A DNA stretch of 64,000 nucleotides, taken from Streptomyces sp. OR43. GTDB lineage: Bacteria; Actinomycetota; Actinomycetes; Streptomycetales; Streptomycetaceae. The notes below the pieces were generated by a model. That model saw nothing but the letters and a program-made list of their open reading frames with translations, was not told the origin of the DNA and did not search any database. This document shows positions 9,140 to 18,130 of this stretch, in pieces. The stretch's first letter is position 1. Each line of letters starts with the position of its first letter. The stretch is taken from positions 379,026 to 443,025 of the forward strand of contig NZ_RDBK01000001.1 in NCBI RefSeq assembly GCF_008042275.1. The letters run 5' to 3'. Position numbers and translations under genes: made by a program.

Positions 9140-11554
9140 ATGGCAATCCCCGCTGTCCCGCACGCCCGCAGCACCGGAGCGGCCCCGCCCGTCGACGGCG
9201 CCTGGCGCGACCCCTCCCTCACCCCGGAGGAGCGGGTGGCCGACCTGATCCCCCGGATGACCCTGGAGGAGAAGACCGCCCAGCTGTACGGAATCTGGGT
9301 GGGCGCCGACGCCGAGGGCGACGGGGTCGCCCCGCACCAGAACGACATGGTCGATCCGGTCGACTGGGACGACCTGACGGCCCGCGGTCTCGGCCAGCTC
9401 ACCCGGCCGTTCGGCACCGCTCCCGTCGACCCCGGAGTCGGAGCCCTCGCCCTGGCCCGCGCCCAGGAACGGATCGCGGAGGCCGGCCGCTTCGGCATCC
9501 CCGCCCTCGCCCACGAGGAGTGCCTGGCCGGCTTCACCGCCTGGGGCGCGACCGCCTACCCCGTCCCGCTCTCGTGGGGCGCGGCATGGAACCCGGACCT
9601 GGTCGCCGAGATGGCCCGGCGGATCGGCGCCGACATGAGGGCCGTCGGGGTCCACCAGGGGCTGGCGCCGGTCCTGGACGTGGTGCGCGACCTGCGGTGG
9701 GGCCGGGTCGAGGAGACCATCGGGGAAGACCCCTATCTGGTGGCCACCATCGGCACGGCCTATGTGCGGGGGCTGGAGTCCGCCGGAATCGTCTCCACGC
9801 TCAAGCACTTCGCCGGATACGCGGCCTCCGCCGGCGCCCGCAACCTCGCCCCGGTGCGGGCCGGGGCCCGTGAGGTGGCGGACGTGATCCTTCCGCCGTT
9901 CGAGATGGCCCTGCGGGAGGGCGGGGCGCGTTCGGTGATGCACTCGTACGCCGAGATCGACGGCGTGCCCGCGGCCGCCGACCCGGCCCTGCTCACCGGG
10001 GTCCTGCGGGACTCCTGGGGGTTCACCGGGACCGTCGTCGCCGACTACTTCGGCATCGGCTTCCTGGAGACCCTGCACAAGGTCGCCGCCGACCGCGCCG
10101 GCGCCGCCCGACTCGCCCTGAGCGCCGGCGTCGACGTGGAACTGCCCACCGTCCGCAGCTACGGCGACGTCCTCGTCGCCGCTGTCCGGGACGGGGCGGT
10201 GGACGAGGCGCTCGTCGACCGCGCCCTGCGCCGCGTCCTGCTCCAGAAGTGCGAGCTCGGACTGCTCGACCCGGACTGGTCGCCGCTGCCCACCGCGCTG
10301 AAGGGCGCGGACCCCGAGAAGGCCCGTGACACCGTCGACCTCGACCCGCCCGAGAACCGGGCCCTGGCCCGGGAGCTCGCCGAACAGGCCTGTGTGCTGC
10401 TCGCCAACCCCGGCGGCACGCTGCCGCTGCGGAACGCCGGGCGCATCGCCGTGGTCGGGCCCCGCGCGGACGACGCGCTGGCCATGCTCGGCTGCTACTC
10501 CTTCCCCAGCCACGTCGGCGTCTCGCACCCCGAGTTCGAGAGGGGCATCGACGTGCCGACGGTGCTGGAGTCGGTGCGCGGGGAGTTCCCCGGTGCCGGG
10601 GTGGACTTCGCGGCCGGCTGCGAGGTGGACGGCACGGACACCTCCCGGATCGCGGAGGCCGTCCGGCTGGCCCGGGACTCCGATGTCTGCGTGGCCGTGC
10701 TCGGCGACCGGGCCGGTCTCTTCGGCCGCGGCACCTCCGGCGAGGGTTGCGACGCGACCGATCTCGCACTGCCCGGCGTGCAGGGCGAGCTCCTCGACGC
10801 CCTGCTGGCGACCGGAACGCCGGTGGTCCTGATCCTGCTGACGGGCCGCCCGTACGCGCTGGGACGCTGGGCGGACCGTACGGCGGCGATCGTGCAGGCC
10901 TTCTTCCCGGGCGAGGAGGGCGGTCCGGCGCTGGCCGGGGTGCTCTCCGGCCGGGTCAACCCCTCCGGCCGGCTGCCGGTGAGCGTTCCGCAGGGGCCGG
11001 GCGGTCAGCCGTGGACGTATCTGCAGCCGCCGCTGGGGCTGTTGAGCGGGGTCAGCAACGTGGATCCGACACCGCTCTACGCCTTCGGGCACGGCCTGTC
11101 GTACACGACGTTCGCGTGGGGGCAGGGCGATCCCGCCCCGCAGGAGATCCCCACCGACGGCTCCGCCGAAGTCGAGGTCACGGTCCGCAACACCGGGGAG
11201 CGGGACGGGGCCGAAGTGGTGCAGCTCTACCTCCACGACCCGGTGGCCCAGACCACCCGGCCGCAGGCGCGGCTGATCGGCTACGCCAGGGTCCCGCTCG
11301 CCGTCGGCGCGGCGGCCAGGGTCCGGTTCCGCTTCCATGCCGACCTGGCGTCCTTCACCGGCATAGGCGGCCGCCGCGTCGTCGAACCCGGCGAGCTCGA
11401 ACTGCGGCTCGCCGCCTCCAGCGACGAGGCCGACGTCCGCCGGACCCTGCGGCTCCGGCTCACCGGCCCCGAACGCGTCGTCGACCACCGGCGGGAGCTC
11501 GTCTGCGGTACCTCGGTCGAGCCCGCACCCGTACCGGAGCCGGCCGCGCACTGA
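9140..11554 (+). CDS. bxlA: Glycoside hydrolase family 3 beta-xylosidase (BxlA type)
   Basis: An 804-residue GH3 enzyme without a signal peptide, so it acts in the cytoplasm on imported xylobiose, releasing xylose. Features in order are the N-terminal (alpha/beta)8 domain with KHF (222-224) and the catalytic nucleophile Asp302 in VVADYFGIG, the GH3 C-terminal sandwich (about 370-620) with the YAFGHGLSYTTF motif, and a fibronectin-III-like domain (about 670-745). It is the last gene of the bxlEFG operon, 49 bp after bxlG, with GAGAGGA upstream of the ATG. GH3 enzymes also include beta-glucosidases; context decides for xylosidase. Confidence 0.87.
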   Translation: MAIPAVPHARSTGAAPPVDGAWRDPSLTPEERVADLIPRMTLEEKTAQLYGIWVGADAEGDGVAPHQNDMVDPVDWDDLTARGLGQLTRPFGTAPVDPGVGALALARAQERIAEAGRFGIPALAHEECLAGFTAWGATAYPVPLSWGAAWNPDLVAEMARRIGADMRAVGVHQGLAPVLDVVRDLRWGRVEETIGEDPYLVATIGTAYVRGLESAGIVSTLKHFAGYAASAGARNLAPVRAGAREVADVILPPFEMALREGGARSVMHSYAEIDGVPAAADPALLTGVLRDSWGFTGTVVADYFGIGFLETLHKVAADRAGAARLALSAGVDVELPTVRSYGDVLVAAVRDGAVDEALVDRALRRVLLQKCELGLLDPDWSPLPTALKGADPEKARDTVDLDPPENRALARELAEQACVLLANPGGTLPLRNAGRIAVVGPRADDALAMLGCYSFPSHVGVSHPEFERGIDVPTVLESVRGEFPGAGVDFAAGCEVDGTDTSRIAEAVRLARDSDVCVAVLGDRAGLFGRGTSGEGCDATDLALPGVQGELLDALLATGTPVVLILLTGRPYALGRWADRTAAIVQAFFPGEEGGPALAGVLSGRVNPSGRLPVSVPQGPGGQPWTYLQPPLGLLSGVSNVDPTPLYAFGHGLSYTTFAWGQGDPAPQEIPTDGSAEVEVTVRNTGERDGAEVVQLYLHDPVAQTTRPQARLIGYARVPLAVGAAARVRFRFHADLASFTGIGGRRVVEPGELELRLAASSDEADVRRTLRLRLTGPERVVDHRRELVCGTSVEPAPVPEPAAH

Positions 11555-11588
11555 CCGGTCCTGCCCTCGGACCCGCACCATCCTCTTC

Positions 11589-11640
11589 GTGAACCTCCCC
11601 GCCACCGAGCGGTCCTCCTGCCGGCTGCGGGGAGGTTCAC
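11589..11640. terminator. Perfect 14-bp hairpin terminator after bxlA
   Basis: The arm GTGAACCTCCCCGC at 11589-11602 pairs perfectly with 11627-11640, with a 24-base loop. It ends the bxl operon. Its last base is the first base of the CGAAACTTTCG operator of the xylanase gene, so terminator and operator abut. Confidence 0.75.
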
Positions 11641-11650
11641 GAAACTTTCG
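11640..11650. promoter_or_regulatory. Candidate BxlR/xylan operator CGAAACTTTCG
   Basis: A perfect odd-centred palindrome 76 bp before the xylanase start, of the type seen upstream of Streptomyces xylanase genes (GAAA-N-TTTC). It overlaps a second small inverted repeat, ACTT-TCG-AAGT. It links the xylanase to the repressor encoded at 4740-5798. Confidence 0.65.
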
Positions 11651-11726
11651 AAGTGTCTTCATCGAACGTGCGTCGATCCCGGCATCCAGATTCCGGGGGA
11701 GCCGTGCCCACCGAAAGGGATATGTC

Positions 11727-12824
11727 ATGCGCAAGACAACACAGGCCGCCATGATCGGTACCGCCGCCGCGGCCCTGCTCGTCTCCTCCTTCACCCTCAG
11801 CGCCTCGGCGGCCCCCGAGCACTCCGCCTCGCACGGGAAGCCGAAGCCCCCCGCCGTCGACACCCTGGGCGGTCTCGGCGAGCGGGCCGACCTGCGCATC
11901 GGTACCGCGGTCGACATGGCGGCCCTGGCCGCGGACGCGCCCTACCGGGCCAAGGCGGCGAGCGAGTTCACCTCGGTCACCCCGGAGAACGTCATGAAGT
12001 GGGAAGTCGTCGAGAAGGAGCGGGGCATCCACGACTGGGCCGCCGCCGACGAACTGGTCGACTTCGCCAGAGCCAATGGACAGCTGGTGCGCGGGCACAC
12101 CCTGCTCTGGCACAACCAGCTGCCGGCCTGGCTCACCGGGGGCGACTTCAGTGCCGGCGAGCTGCGCGCCATCCTGCGCAAGCACATCACCGACGAGGCC
12201 GGCCACTTCAAGGGCCGGATCTGGCAGTGGGACGTCGTCAACGAGGCCTTCAACGACGACGGCACCCTGCGCGACAGCATCTGGCTGCGGAAGCTCGGCC
12301 CCGGCTACATCGCGGACGCCTTCCGCTGGGCGCACCAGGCCGACCCCAAGGCCAAGCTGTTCATCAACGACTACAACATCGAAGGCGTCAACGCGAAGAG
12401 CACGGCGCTCTACGACCTCGTCGTGGAGCTGCGCAAGCAGCACGTACCGATCGACGGCGTCGGCATCCAGGGCCACCTCTCCGTCCAGTACGACGCCCCG
12501 CACGACATCGCCGACAACATGAAGCGGTTCGACGACCTCGGTCTGGAGACCGCGATCACCGAGGCCGACGTACGCATTCCGATGCCCTCCGACAGCACCA
12601 AGCGGGAGGCGCAGGCGGAGGGGTACGACGTGCTGCTGCGGGGCTGCCTGCTCACCCGTCACTGCACCGACTTCACCGTGTGGGGCTTCACCGACAAGTA
12701 CTCCTGGGTGCCCGACACCTTCGAGGGCGAGGGTGCGGCCAACCTCTTCGACGAGAACTACACGGCCAAGCCCGCGTACAAGGCCCTGACCCAGGACCTG
12801 AAGCTCGCCGCCGGCCGGGACTGA
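11727..12824 (+). CDS. Secreted GH10 endo-1,4-beta-xylanase
   Basis: A 365-residue GH10 endoxylanase that cuts the xylan backbone outside the cell. A signal peptide is likely cleaved after LSASA (about residue 28). The single TIM-barrel catalytic domain covers about 45-360, with substrate residues in HTLLWHNQLPAW (124-135), acid/base Glu173 in WDVVNEAF and nucleophile Glu279 in AITEADVR. There is no carbohydrate-binding module, unlike the larger Streptomyces XlnA type. The ATG at 11727 has AAAGGGA upstream. Its products, xylobiose and short oligomers, are the expected cargo of the adjacent transporter. Confidence 0.95.
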   Translation: MRKTTQAAMIGTAAAALLVSSFTLSASAAPEHSASHGKPKPPAVDTLGGLGERADLRIGTAVDMAALAADAPYRAKAASEFTSVTPENVMKWEVVEKERGIHDWAAADELVDFARANGQLVRGHTLLWHNQLPAWLTGGDFSAGELRAILRKHITDEAGHFKGRIWQWDVVNEAFNDDGTLRDSIWLRKLGPGYIADAFRWAHQADPKAKLFINDYNIEGVNAKSTALYDLVVELRKQHVPIDGVGIQGHLSVQYDAPHDIADNMKRFDDLGLETAITEADVRIPMPSDSTKREAQAEGYDVLLRGCLLTRHCTDFTVWGFTDKYSWVPDTFEGEGAANLFDENYTAKPAYKALTQDLKLAAGRD

Positions 12825-12873
12825 CCGCTCGCGGGGTGCGGGGCGGCATCGTCGGCCCGGTGGCCACCGTGAG

Positions 12874-12896
12874 GGGCCCGGCCCCGTACCGGGCCC
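12874..12896. terminator. Hairpin after the xylanase gene
   Basis: GGGCCCGG at 12874-12881 pairs with CCGGGCCC at 12889-12896 around a 7-base loop, about 50 bp after the xylanase stop codon. Confidence 0.5.
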
Positions 12897-12919
12897 ATGT
12901 TCGGGCACTCATCCATCCA

Positions 12920-12942
12920 ATTTGTCAAGAACGTGAACAAAT
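12920..12942. promoter_or_regulatory. AT-rich inverted repeat before the GH115 gene
   Basis: ATTTGT (12920-12925) and ACAAAT (12937-12942) form an inverted repeat with an 11-base spacer, directly before the ribosome-binding site of the alpha-glucuronidase. It is unusually AT-rich for this genome and may be a regulator site. No CGAA-N3-TTCG element is present here. Confidence 0.35.
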
Positions 12943-12953
12943 AGGAGAGCAGT

Positions 12954-15900
12954 ATGGACGACAAGGTCCCGCAGTACGCAGGCCGCAGAGCGGTCCTGGG
13001 GCTCGGACTCGGCCTCACCGCACTCACCGCGACCCCCCTCGGCTCCCTCCTCGGTCTGTCCGCCGAGGCGTCCGCGCAGGGGCACGGCCCGGCGGCGCGG
13101 CCGACCGACCCCGGCGCGTACATCTCGTTCACGCCCCGGCGCGGCAGCTTCCCGCTCGTCAGGAACGGGCGCGCGGCCCCGATCCTGGTCAGCGACCGCG
13201 ACTGGGCCGGCGTCGTCCGGGTGGCCGGAGACCTCCAGAGCGACATCGAACGGGTCACCGGCGTCCGGCCCGTCCTCTCGCACGGCGCGGTGCCCAGGGG
13301 CCGTGAGATCACCATCATCGGAACCGTGGGCCGCAGCCCGCTGGTCGACGGACTCGTCGCCCGGGGCAAACTCGACGTCTCCGCGATCCGGGGCAAGTGG
13401 GAGACCAGCCTCCAGACCGTCGTCGAACAGCCGCTGCCCGGGGTGGAGCGCGCACTCGTGATCGCGGGCAGCGACCAGCGCGGCACGATCTTCGGTACGT
13501 ACGACGTCTCGCGCGGTATCGGTGTCTCGCCCTGGTACTGGTGGGACGACGTCACCCCCGTACACCGGGACGAGATCCACGTACTGCCCGGCCGGCACAC
13601 CCAGGGCACCCCGGCCGTCAAGTACCGCGGCTTCTTCATCAACGACGAGAACCCGGCCCTCGGCACCTGGGCCCCCGCCCACTTCGGCCCCGGCAAGGCG
13701 CCCGGCTTCGAGGGCGGCTTCAACGCCGACTTCTACGCCAGGATCTTCGAGGTCATGCTGCGCCTCAAGGCCAACTACCTCTGGCCCGCCGTCTGGGGAC
13801 GCGCCTTCGCCGAGGACGACCCGCTCAACCACGCCACCGCCAAGGCGTACGGCGTCGTCATGGGCACCTCGCACGAGGCCCCCATGATGCGCGGCATCGA
13901 GGAGTGGAACCGCCACGCGGTCGCGGCGGTACGCGACAGCGCGGGCACCATCACCACGCCCGGCCACGACCCCTACGGCGGCACCGGCGAGTGGTCCTTC
14001 CGCCGCAACGCCGAGGCCATCAAGGCCTACTGGGCCGACGGCATCCGCCGGATGAGGGACGAGGACTTCGAGGGCGTCGTCACCCTCGGTATGCGCGGCA
14101 ACGGCGACGTCAGCCTGCCCGACGGCGACGGCATCGAGCTCATGACCGAGATCATCGCCACCCAGCGGGCCCTCCTGGCCGAGATCTCCGGCAAGGACGT
14201 CACCACCATTCCGCAGGTCTGGACGCTCTACAAGGAGGTCCAGCACTACTGGGACCGCGGACTGCGGGTCCCCGACGACGTCACGGTGGTGCTCACCGAC
14301 GACAACTGGGCCAACATCCGCAAGCTGCCCGATCTGAAGAACGACGCCCGCGAGGGCGGATACGGGCTCTACTACCACTTCGACTACGTCGGCGTCGGCC
14401 GCAACTACAAGTGGGTGGACACCGCCTCCCTGCCCAACATGTGGGACCAGCTCCACCAGTCCGCCGCCTACGGGAACCACGGACTGTGGATCGCCAACGC
14501 CGGCGACCTCAAGGGCAACGAACTGCCCACGCAGTTCTTCCTGGAGTACGCCTGGAACCCGGAGCGGTGGACACTCGACCGGCTGCCCGAGTGGGAGGAG
14601 CGCTACGCCCGGCAGAACTTCGGCGAGAAGCAGGCCGCCGCGATCGCCTCCGTCCTGCGGGCCTACGCCCGGCTCCAGTCGCGGCGCAAGCCCGAACTCC
14701 TCAACCGGAAGATCACCCTGGACCCGGCCAAGGACCCCTCGCGGGACAGTTCGGCGATCGTGTACGACGACGAGGCGACACCGTTCAGCATCGTCGACTA
14801 CCGCGAGCTGGAGCGCGTCACGGAGGAATGGCGACAGCTCGGCGCGGAGGCCGAGCGGGTCGGACGCCGGCTGCCGGCCGCCGCCCAGGACGCCTGGTAC
14901 GAACTGGTCGGCTACGAGGTGCGGGCCACCGCCAATCTGTACGCCCTGCGCGAGGCGGAGTTCACCAACCTGCACTACGCCGCCCAGGGCCGGGCTCGCA
15001 CCAATGATCTGGCGGACGCCGCCGAGGCCCGGCTCGCCGACGACCTGGCCCTGGCCGACCGCTTCAACACCCGGATCGCCGACGGCAAGTGGCAGGGCTT
15101 CCAGACCCAGCCGCACATCGACTACGGCGACGTGGCCCGGTACGGCCCGAACGCCCCCTGGCAGCAGCCCGAGATCGACAACGTCGCGATCGAGGACGTC
15201 CTCTTCCCGGCCGTCAAGCGCATCGACCTGCCCGCCGGAGCCGAGATGGGCGTCGCCGTCGACGGCTCGGCCGCGTGGTGGCCGCACGAGCGGGGCCCGG
15301 CCGTACTCCCGGTCTTCAGCCCGTACCAGAGCCAGCCCGCCCAGTACATCGAGGTGTTCAACCGGGGCCGCGCCCCGTTCGACTACCGCGTGCGCACGGG
15401 CGTCTCCTGGCTGACCGCGGACCGGGTGCGGGGCCGCGTCGAACAGCAGGACCGGATCACCCTGCGCGTCGACTGGACCAGGGCCCCGAAGGGGGTCACC
15501 GAGGTGCCGGTCACCGTCAGCGGGCCGGACGGGGCCGAGGTCGTCGTCACGGCGGTCGTCGACCGTCCCGCACTGTCCCGCTCGCGCCTCGACGGCTTCG
15601 TCGAGGCCAACGGGTACGTCTCCATCGAGGCCGACCACTACAGCCGGGCCGTCGACGGCGGCGGGATCACCTGGCAGCGCATCCCGGACATCGGACGGAC
15701 CGGCGCCGGGATGGAACCCTTCCCGGTCACCGCGGCCCGGCGGACACCCGGTGGCGGCAGCCCCCGGCTGGAGTACCGCGTCAGCCTGTTCACCACCGGC
15801 CCGGTCACCGTCCACGCCTATCTGTCGCCCCGCAACAATCCGCTGCCGACCGACGGGCTGACGTACGCGGTCTCCTTCGACGACGCCGCACCGCAGTCGG

Positions 15901-16136
15901 TGAACGTCACGAGGGTGACGGGGGCCGATGACGGAACCATGAACGCGCAGTGGGCCCGCCACACCTCCGACAACGTCAACGTCACCAGCACGGAGCACCG
16001 CATCGCCGCCGCCGGAGTGCATGTGCTGAAATTCTGGATGGTCGACCCGACAGTGGTGCTGCAGAACCTGGTGGTCGACACCGGCGGCCTCAAGCCCAGC
16101 TACCTGGGCCCGCCGGAGAGCCTCCGGCTGCGCTGA
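12954..16136 (+). CDS. Secreted GH115 xylan alpha-1,2-glucuronidase
   Basis: A 1060-residue GH115-type enzyme that removes (4-O-methyl)glucuronic acid side chains from xylan. The N-terminus has a twin-arginine signal (RR at 11-12, then a Gly/Leu/Ala-rich segment ending near SAEASAQG). The family signature KYRGFFINDENPAL lies at about 223-236, followed by the large catalytic region (with WGRAFAEDDPLNH and LTDDNWANIRKLP) and C-terminal beta-sandwich domains (about 790-1055). Length is normal for GH115. AGGAGAG precedes the ATG. Its position after the xylanase completes a glucuronoxylan-degrading set. Confidence 0.9.
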   Translation: MDDKVPQYAGRRAVLGLGLGLTALTATPLGSLLGLSAEASAQGHGPAARPTDPGAYISFTPRRGSFPLVRNGRAAPILVSDRDWAGVVRVAGDLQSDIERVTGVRPVLSHGAVPRGREITIIGTVGRSPLVDGLVARGKLDVSAIRGKWETSLQTVVEQPLPGVERALVIAGSDQRGTIFGTYDVSRGIGVSPWYWWDDVTPVHRDEIHVLPGRHTQGTPAVKYRGFFINDENPALGTWAPAHFGPGKAPGFEGGFNADFYARIFEVMLRLKANYLWPAVWGRAFAEDDPLNHATAKAYGVVMGTSHEAPMMRGIEEWNRHAVAAVRDSAGTITTPGHDPYGGTGEWSFRRNAEAIKAYWADGIRRMRDEDFEGVVTLGMRGNGDVSLPDGDGIELMTEIIATQRALLAEISGKDVTTIPQVWTLYKEVQHYWDRGLRVPDDVTVVLTDDNWANIRKLPDLKNDAREGGYGLYYHFDYVGVGRNYKWVDTASLPNMWDQLHQSAAYGNHGLWIANAGDLKGNELPTQFFLEYAWNPERWTLDRLPEWEERYARQNFGEKQAAAIASVLRAYARLQSRRKPELLNRKITLDPAKDPSRDSSAIVYDDEATPFSIVDYRELERVTEEWRQLGAEAERVGRRLPAAAQDAWYELVGYEVRATANLYALREAEFTNLHYAAQGRARTNDLADAAEARLADDLALADRFNTRIADGKWQGFQTQPHIDYGDVARYGPNAPWQQPEIDNVAIEDVLFPAVKRIDLPAGAEMGVAVDGSAAWWPHERGPAVLPVFSPYQSQPAQYIEVFNRGRAPFDYRVRTGVSWLTADRVRGRVEQQDRITLRVDWTRAPKGVTEVPVTVSGPDGAEVVVTAVVDRPALSRSRLDGFVEANGYVSIEADHYSRAVDGGGITWQRIPDIGRTGAGMEPFPVTAARRTPGGGSPRLEYRVSLFTTGPVTVHAYLSPRNNPLPTDGLTYAVSFDDAAPQSVNVTRVTGADDGTMNAQWARHTSDNVNVTSTEHRIAAAGVHVLKFWMVDPTVVLQNLVVDTGGLKPSYLGPPESLRLR

Positions 16137-16173
16137 GCAGCCCGGGGTCCGGGTGAGGGAGAGAGCAGAGCGA

Positions 16174-16557
16174 ATGACGAGTGGCAGCGACGACACCGGT
16201 GCGCGGGCCGGCCGCCTGGAGGCGGCACCCGCCGGTGAGGACGTCGAGATCAGGGTCGGCACACCGTCGGGAGAGCTCTCGCTGATCTGCACCCCGGCGC
16301 GGGCCCGGGAACTGGCCACCGCTCTCGGCCTCGCGGCGGACGAGGCCGAGAGGGCGGGGTCCGCGCACCCGGTCACCGTCAGGGCGGACGAGCTGCGCCG
16401 GGGGGACGTACGCGACGGCGACCGCGCCATGACCGTGGACTCCGTCCGGACCGACGGGGCCACCGCCCACATCACCTGGAAGTCGGGCGCCGGACGCAGC
16501 TGGAACCAGCAGTACGACGCCGACGCCCGCATCACGCTGCGCCGCCGCGGGCGGTAA
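16174..16557 (+). CDS. Small hypothetical protein, 127 aa
   Basis: Not a family I recognise. It is soluble, with no signal peptide or membrane segment. It has an Ala/Gly/Glu-rich first 25 residues, then alternating beta-strand-like stretches (EDVEIRVGTPSGELSLICT; ATAHITWKSGAG) and an arginine-rich end. Gene-like codon use, the GAGAG purine run before ATG 16174 and tight placement between two other genes support it. A GTG at 16153 is an alternative start. It follows the alpha-glucuronidase by 37 bp and could be read through from it, but nothing ties it to xylan. Confidence 0.6.
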   Translation: MTSGSDDTGARAGRLEAAPAGEDVEIRVGTPSGELSLICTPARARELATALGLAADEAERAGSAHPVTVRADELRRGDVRDGDRAMTVDSVRTDGATAHITWKSGAGRSWNQQYDADARITLRRRGR

Positions 16558-16637
16558 GCCGGTCCGCGGCCCCGCCCCGCCGCGCACAGCCGCGGGGTGA
16601 GGCGCACCCTGGAGAGGAGACTCCGGAGGTGAGCGCC

Positions 16638-16910
16638 ATGACACAGACGGCTGTCGGATGGCACATCGAGCTGGAATTCGAGGAAGACACCCACCGCACC
16701 CGGGCGGCCGCTCTGGTGCGGCTCTCCGACGGGAACGAGGTCCGTGCCCACGGCTATGCCAGCCGCCACCCCTCCGACTCCGAACAGCCCAGGGTGGGCG
16801 AGGAGATCGCGGGGGCCCGCGCACTCAACGAACTGGCGATGAAGCTGTTGACCAAGGCCCACGACGAGATCGACGAGGCGTCCGGCCGCACGTCCTACCC
16901 GCTGACCTGA
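16638..16910 (+). CDS. DUF1876 family protein
   Basis: A 90-residue member of DUF1876, small proteins with a double-stranded-RNA-binding-like fold that are common in actinobacteria and have no settled function. The pattern is clear: WHIELEFEEDTHRTRAAALV, then the DGNEVRAHGYASRHPSD loop and a C-terminal helix ELAMKLLTKAHDEI. I start at ATG 16638 because GGAGG ends eight bases before it; the GTG at 16629 would overlap that site. Confidence 0.85.
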   Translation: MTQTAVGWHIELEFEEDTHRTRAAALVRLSDGNEVRAHGYASRHPSDSEQPRVGEEIAGARALNELAMKLLTKAHDEIDEASGRTSYPLT

Positions 16911-16962
16911 CGCACACCGCGCCGGACTCCGTTCCGCCGCCTTGTACGAGAGGCGTCGTAAT

Positions 16963-16997
16963 TTGACGGACGTCGTAGTACGGGATGTATCGTACTA
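16963..16997. promoter_or_regulatory. OYE promoter with ArsR-type operator
   Basis: TTGACG at 16963-16968 is a good -35 element. An inverted repeat TAGTACG (16976-16982) / CGTACTA (16991-16997) fills the -10 region. The left part CGTCGTA-G-TACG is shared with the operator before the arsR gene at 36751-36769, and the downstream TCGTA falls at the same distance in both. Confidence 0.6.
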
Positions 16998-17032
16998 GCG
17001 ATCCTTCCGTACCCGGCGAAACGGAGTCCGTC

Positions 17033-18130
17033 GTGAGTGCCCTTTTCGACCCCATCACCCTCAGGTCGCTAGTCGTGCCCAACCGGGTATGGATGGCACC
17101 CATGTGCCAGTACTGCGCCGCGGTGGAGGGGCCCGGAACGGGTGTGCCCACCGACTGGCACTTCGCGCACCTCGCCGCCCGCGCCACCGGCGGTACCGGG
17201 CTGATCCTCACCGAGGCGACGGCCGTCAGCCCCGAGGGGCGCATCAGTCCGGCCGACCTCGGTATCTGGAACGACACCCAGGTCGCCGCCTTCCGCCGCA
17301 TCACGGACTTCGTCAGGAAGCAGGGATCCGCCATCGGGATCCAGCTCGCCCATGCCGGCCGCAAGGCATCCACCGCGGCCCCCTGGACGGGGGGCGGACC
17401 CGTCGGGCCCGAGGCGCACGGCTGGACCCCCGTCGCCCCGAGCCCGCTGCCCTTCGACACCGGCTACCCGGTGCCGCACGAGCTGACCGTCGAGGAGATC
17501 CAGGCGGTCGTCGCGGACTTCCGTGAGGCCGCGCTCCGTGCTCTCGAAGCGGGCTTCCAGGTCGTCGAGGTGCACGGCGCGCACGGCTATCTCATCGGCC
17601 AGTTCCTGTCCCCGCACAGCAACCACCGTACCGACGCGTACGGCGGCAGCTACGAGAACCGCGTCCGCTTCGCCCTCCAGGTCGTCGACGCGGTCCGGGA
17701 GGTGTGGCCCGAGGAGCTGCCCGTCTTCTTCCGGATCTCCGCCACGGACTGGCTCACCGAGAACGCCGACGACGAGCGCGAGGGCTGGACCGCCGACGAG
17801 ACGGTACGCCTGGCCGGGGAACTCCGGGCGCACGGTGTCGACCTGCTCGACGTCTCCACCGGCGGTAACGCCCCCCGCGCACGGATCGCGACCGGCCCCG
17901 GCTATCAGGTTCCCTTCGCCGAGCGCGTGAAGCGGGAGACCTCGCTGCCCGTCGCCGCCGTCGGGCTGATCACCGACCCGCAGCACGCCGAGAAGATCCT
18001 CACCGAAGGCAGCGCGGACGCCGTGCTCCTCGGGCGCGAACTGCTCCGCAGCCCGTCCTGGGCACAGCACGCGGCGCGCGAACTGAACGGGCGCGCGCAC
18101 GCCCCCGAGCAGTACGCGTACGCGATCTGA
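17033..18130 (+). CDS. Old Yellow Enzyme-family NADH:flavin oxidoreductase (YqjM type)
   Basis: A 365-residue FMN-dependent ene-reductase of the OYE family, reducing activated C=C bonds with NAD(P)H. The TIM barrel starts at LFDPITLRSL; MAPMCQYCA carries the YqjM-type cysteine near the flavin. QLAHAGRKAS (about 107-116) and the active-site VHGAHGYLIGQFLSPHSNHRTD histidine region (segment near 175-196) are present, and the end has AVGLITDPQHAE and LGRELL phosphate-binding motifs. The start is GTG 17033 with CGGAG upstream; the in-frame ATG at 16985 lies inside the operator. The operator suggests control by an ArsR-type sensor, usual for actinobacterial OYE genes. Confidence 0.9.
   Translation: MSALFDPITLRSLVVPNRVWMAPMCQYCAAVEGPGTGVPTDWHFAHLAARATGGTGLILTEATAVSPEGRISPADLGIWNDTQVAAFRRITDFVRKQGSAIGIQLAHAGRKASTAAPWTGGGPVGPEAHGWTPVAPSPLPFDTGYPVPHELTVEEIQAVVADFREAALRALEAGFQVVEVHGAHGYLIGQFLSPHSNHRTDAYGGSYENRVRFALQVVDAVREVWPEELPVFFRISATDWLTENADDEREGWTADETVRLAGELRAHGVDLLDVSTGGNAPRARIATGPGYQVPFAERVKRETSLPVAAVGLITDPQHAEKILTEGSADAVLLGRELLRSPSWAQHAARELNGRAHAPEQYAYAI

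Noticed and set aside
9095..11917. A 940-codon minus-strand frame opposite bxlA
   Set aside because: Antisense shadow of the GH3 gene; no domain, and it runs through a strong hairpin and an operator.
12909..16862. A 1317-codon minus-strand frame opposite the GH115 gene
   Set aside because: It has no recognisable domain and biased composition; the plus-strand GH115 protein accounts for the region.
16985..17032. ATG 16985 as the OYE start
   Set aside because: It lies inside the operator/promoter; GTG 17033 has CGGAG upstream and matches the family N-terminus.
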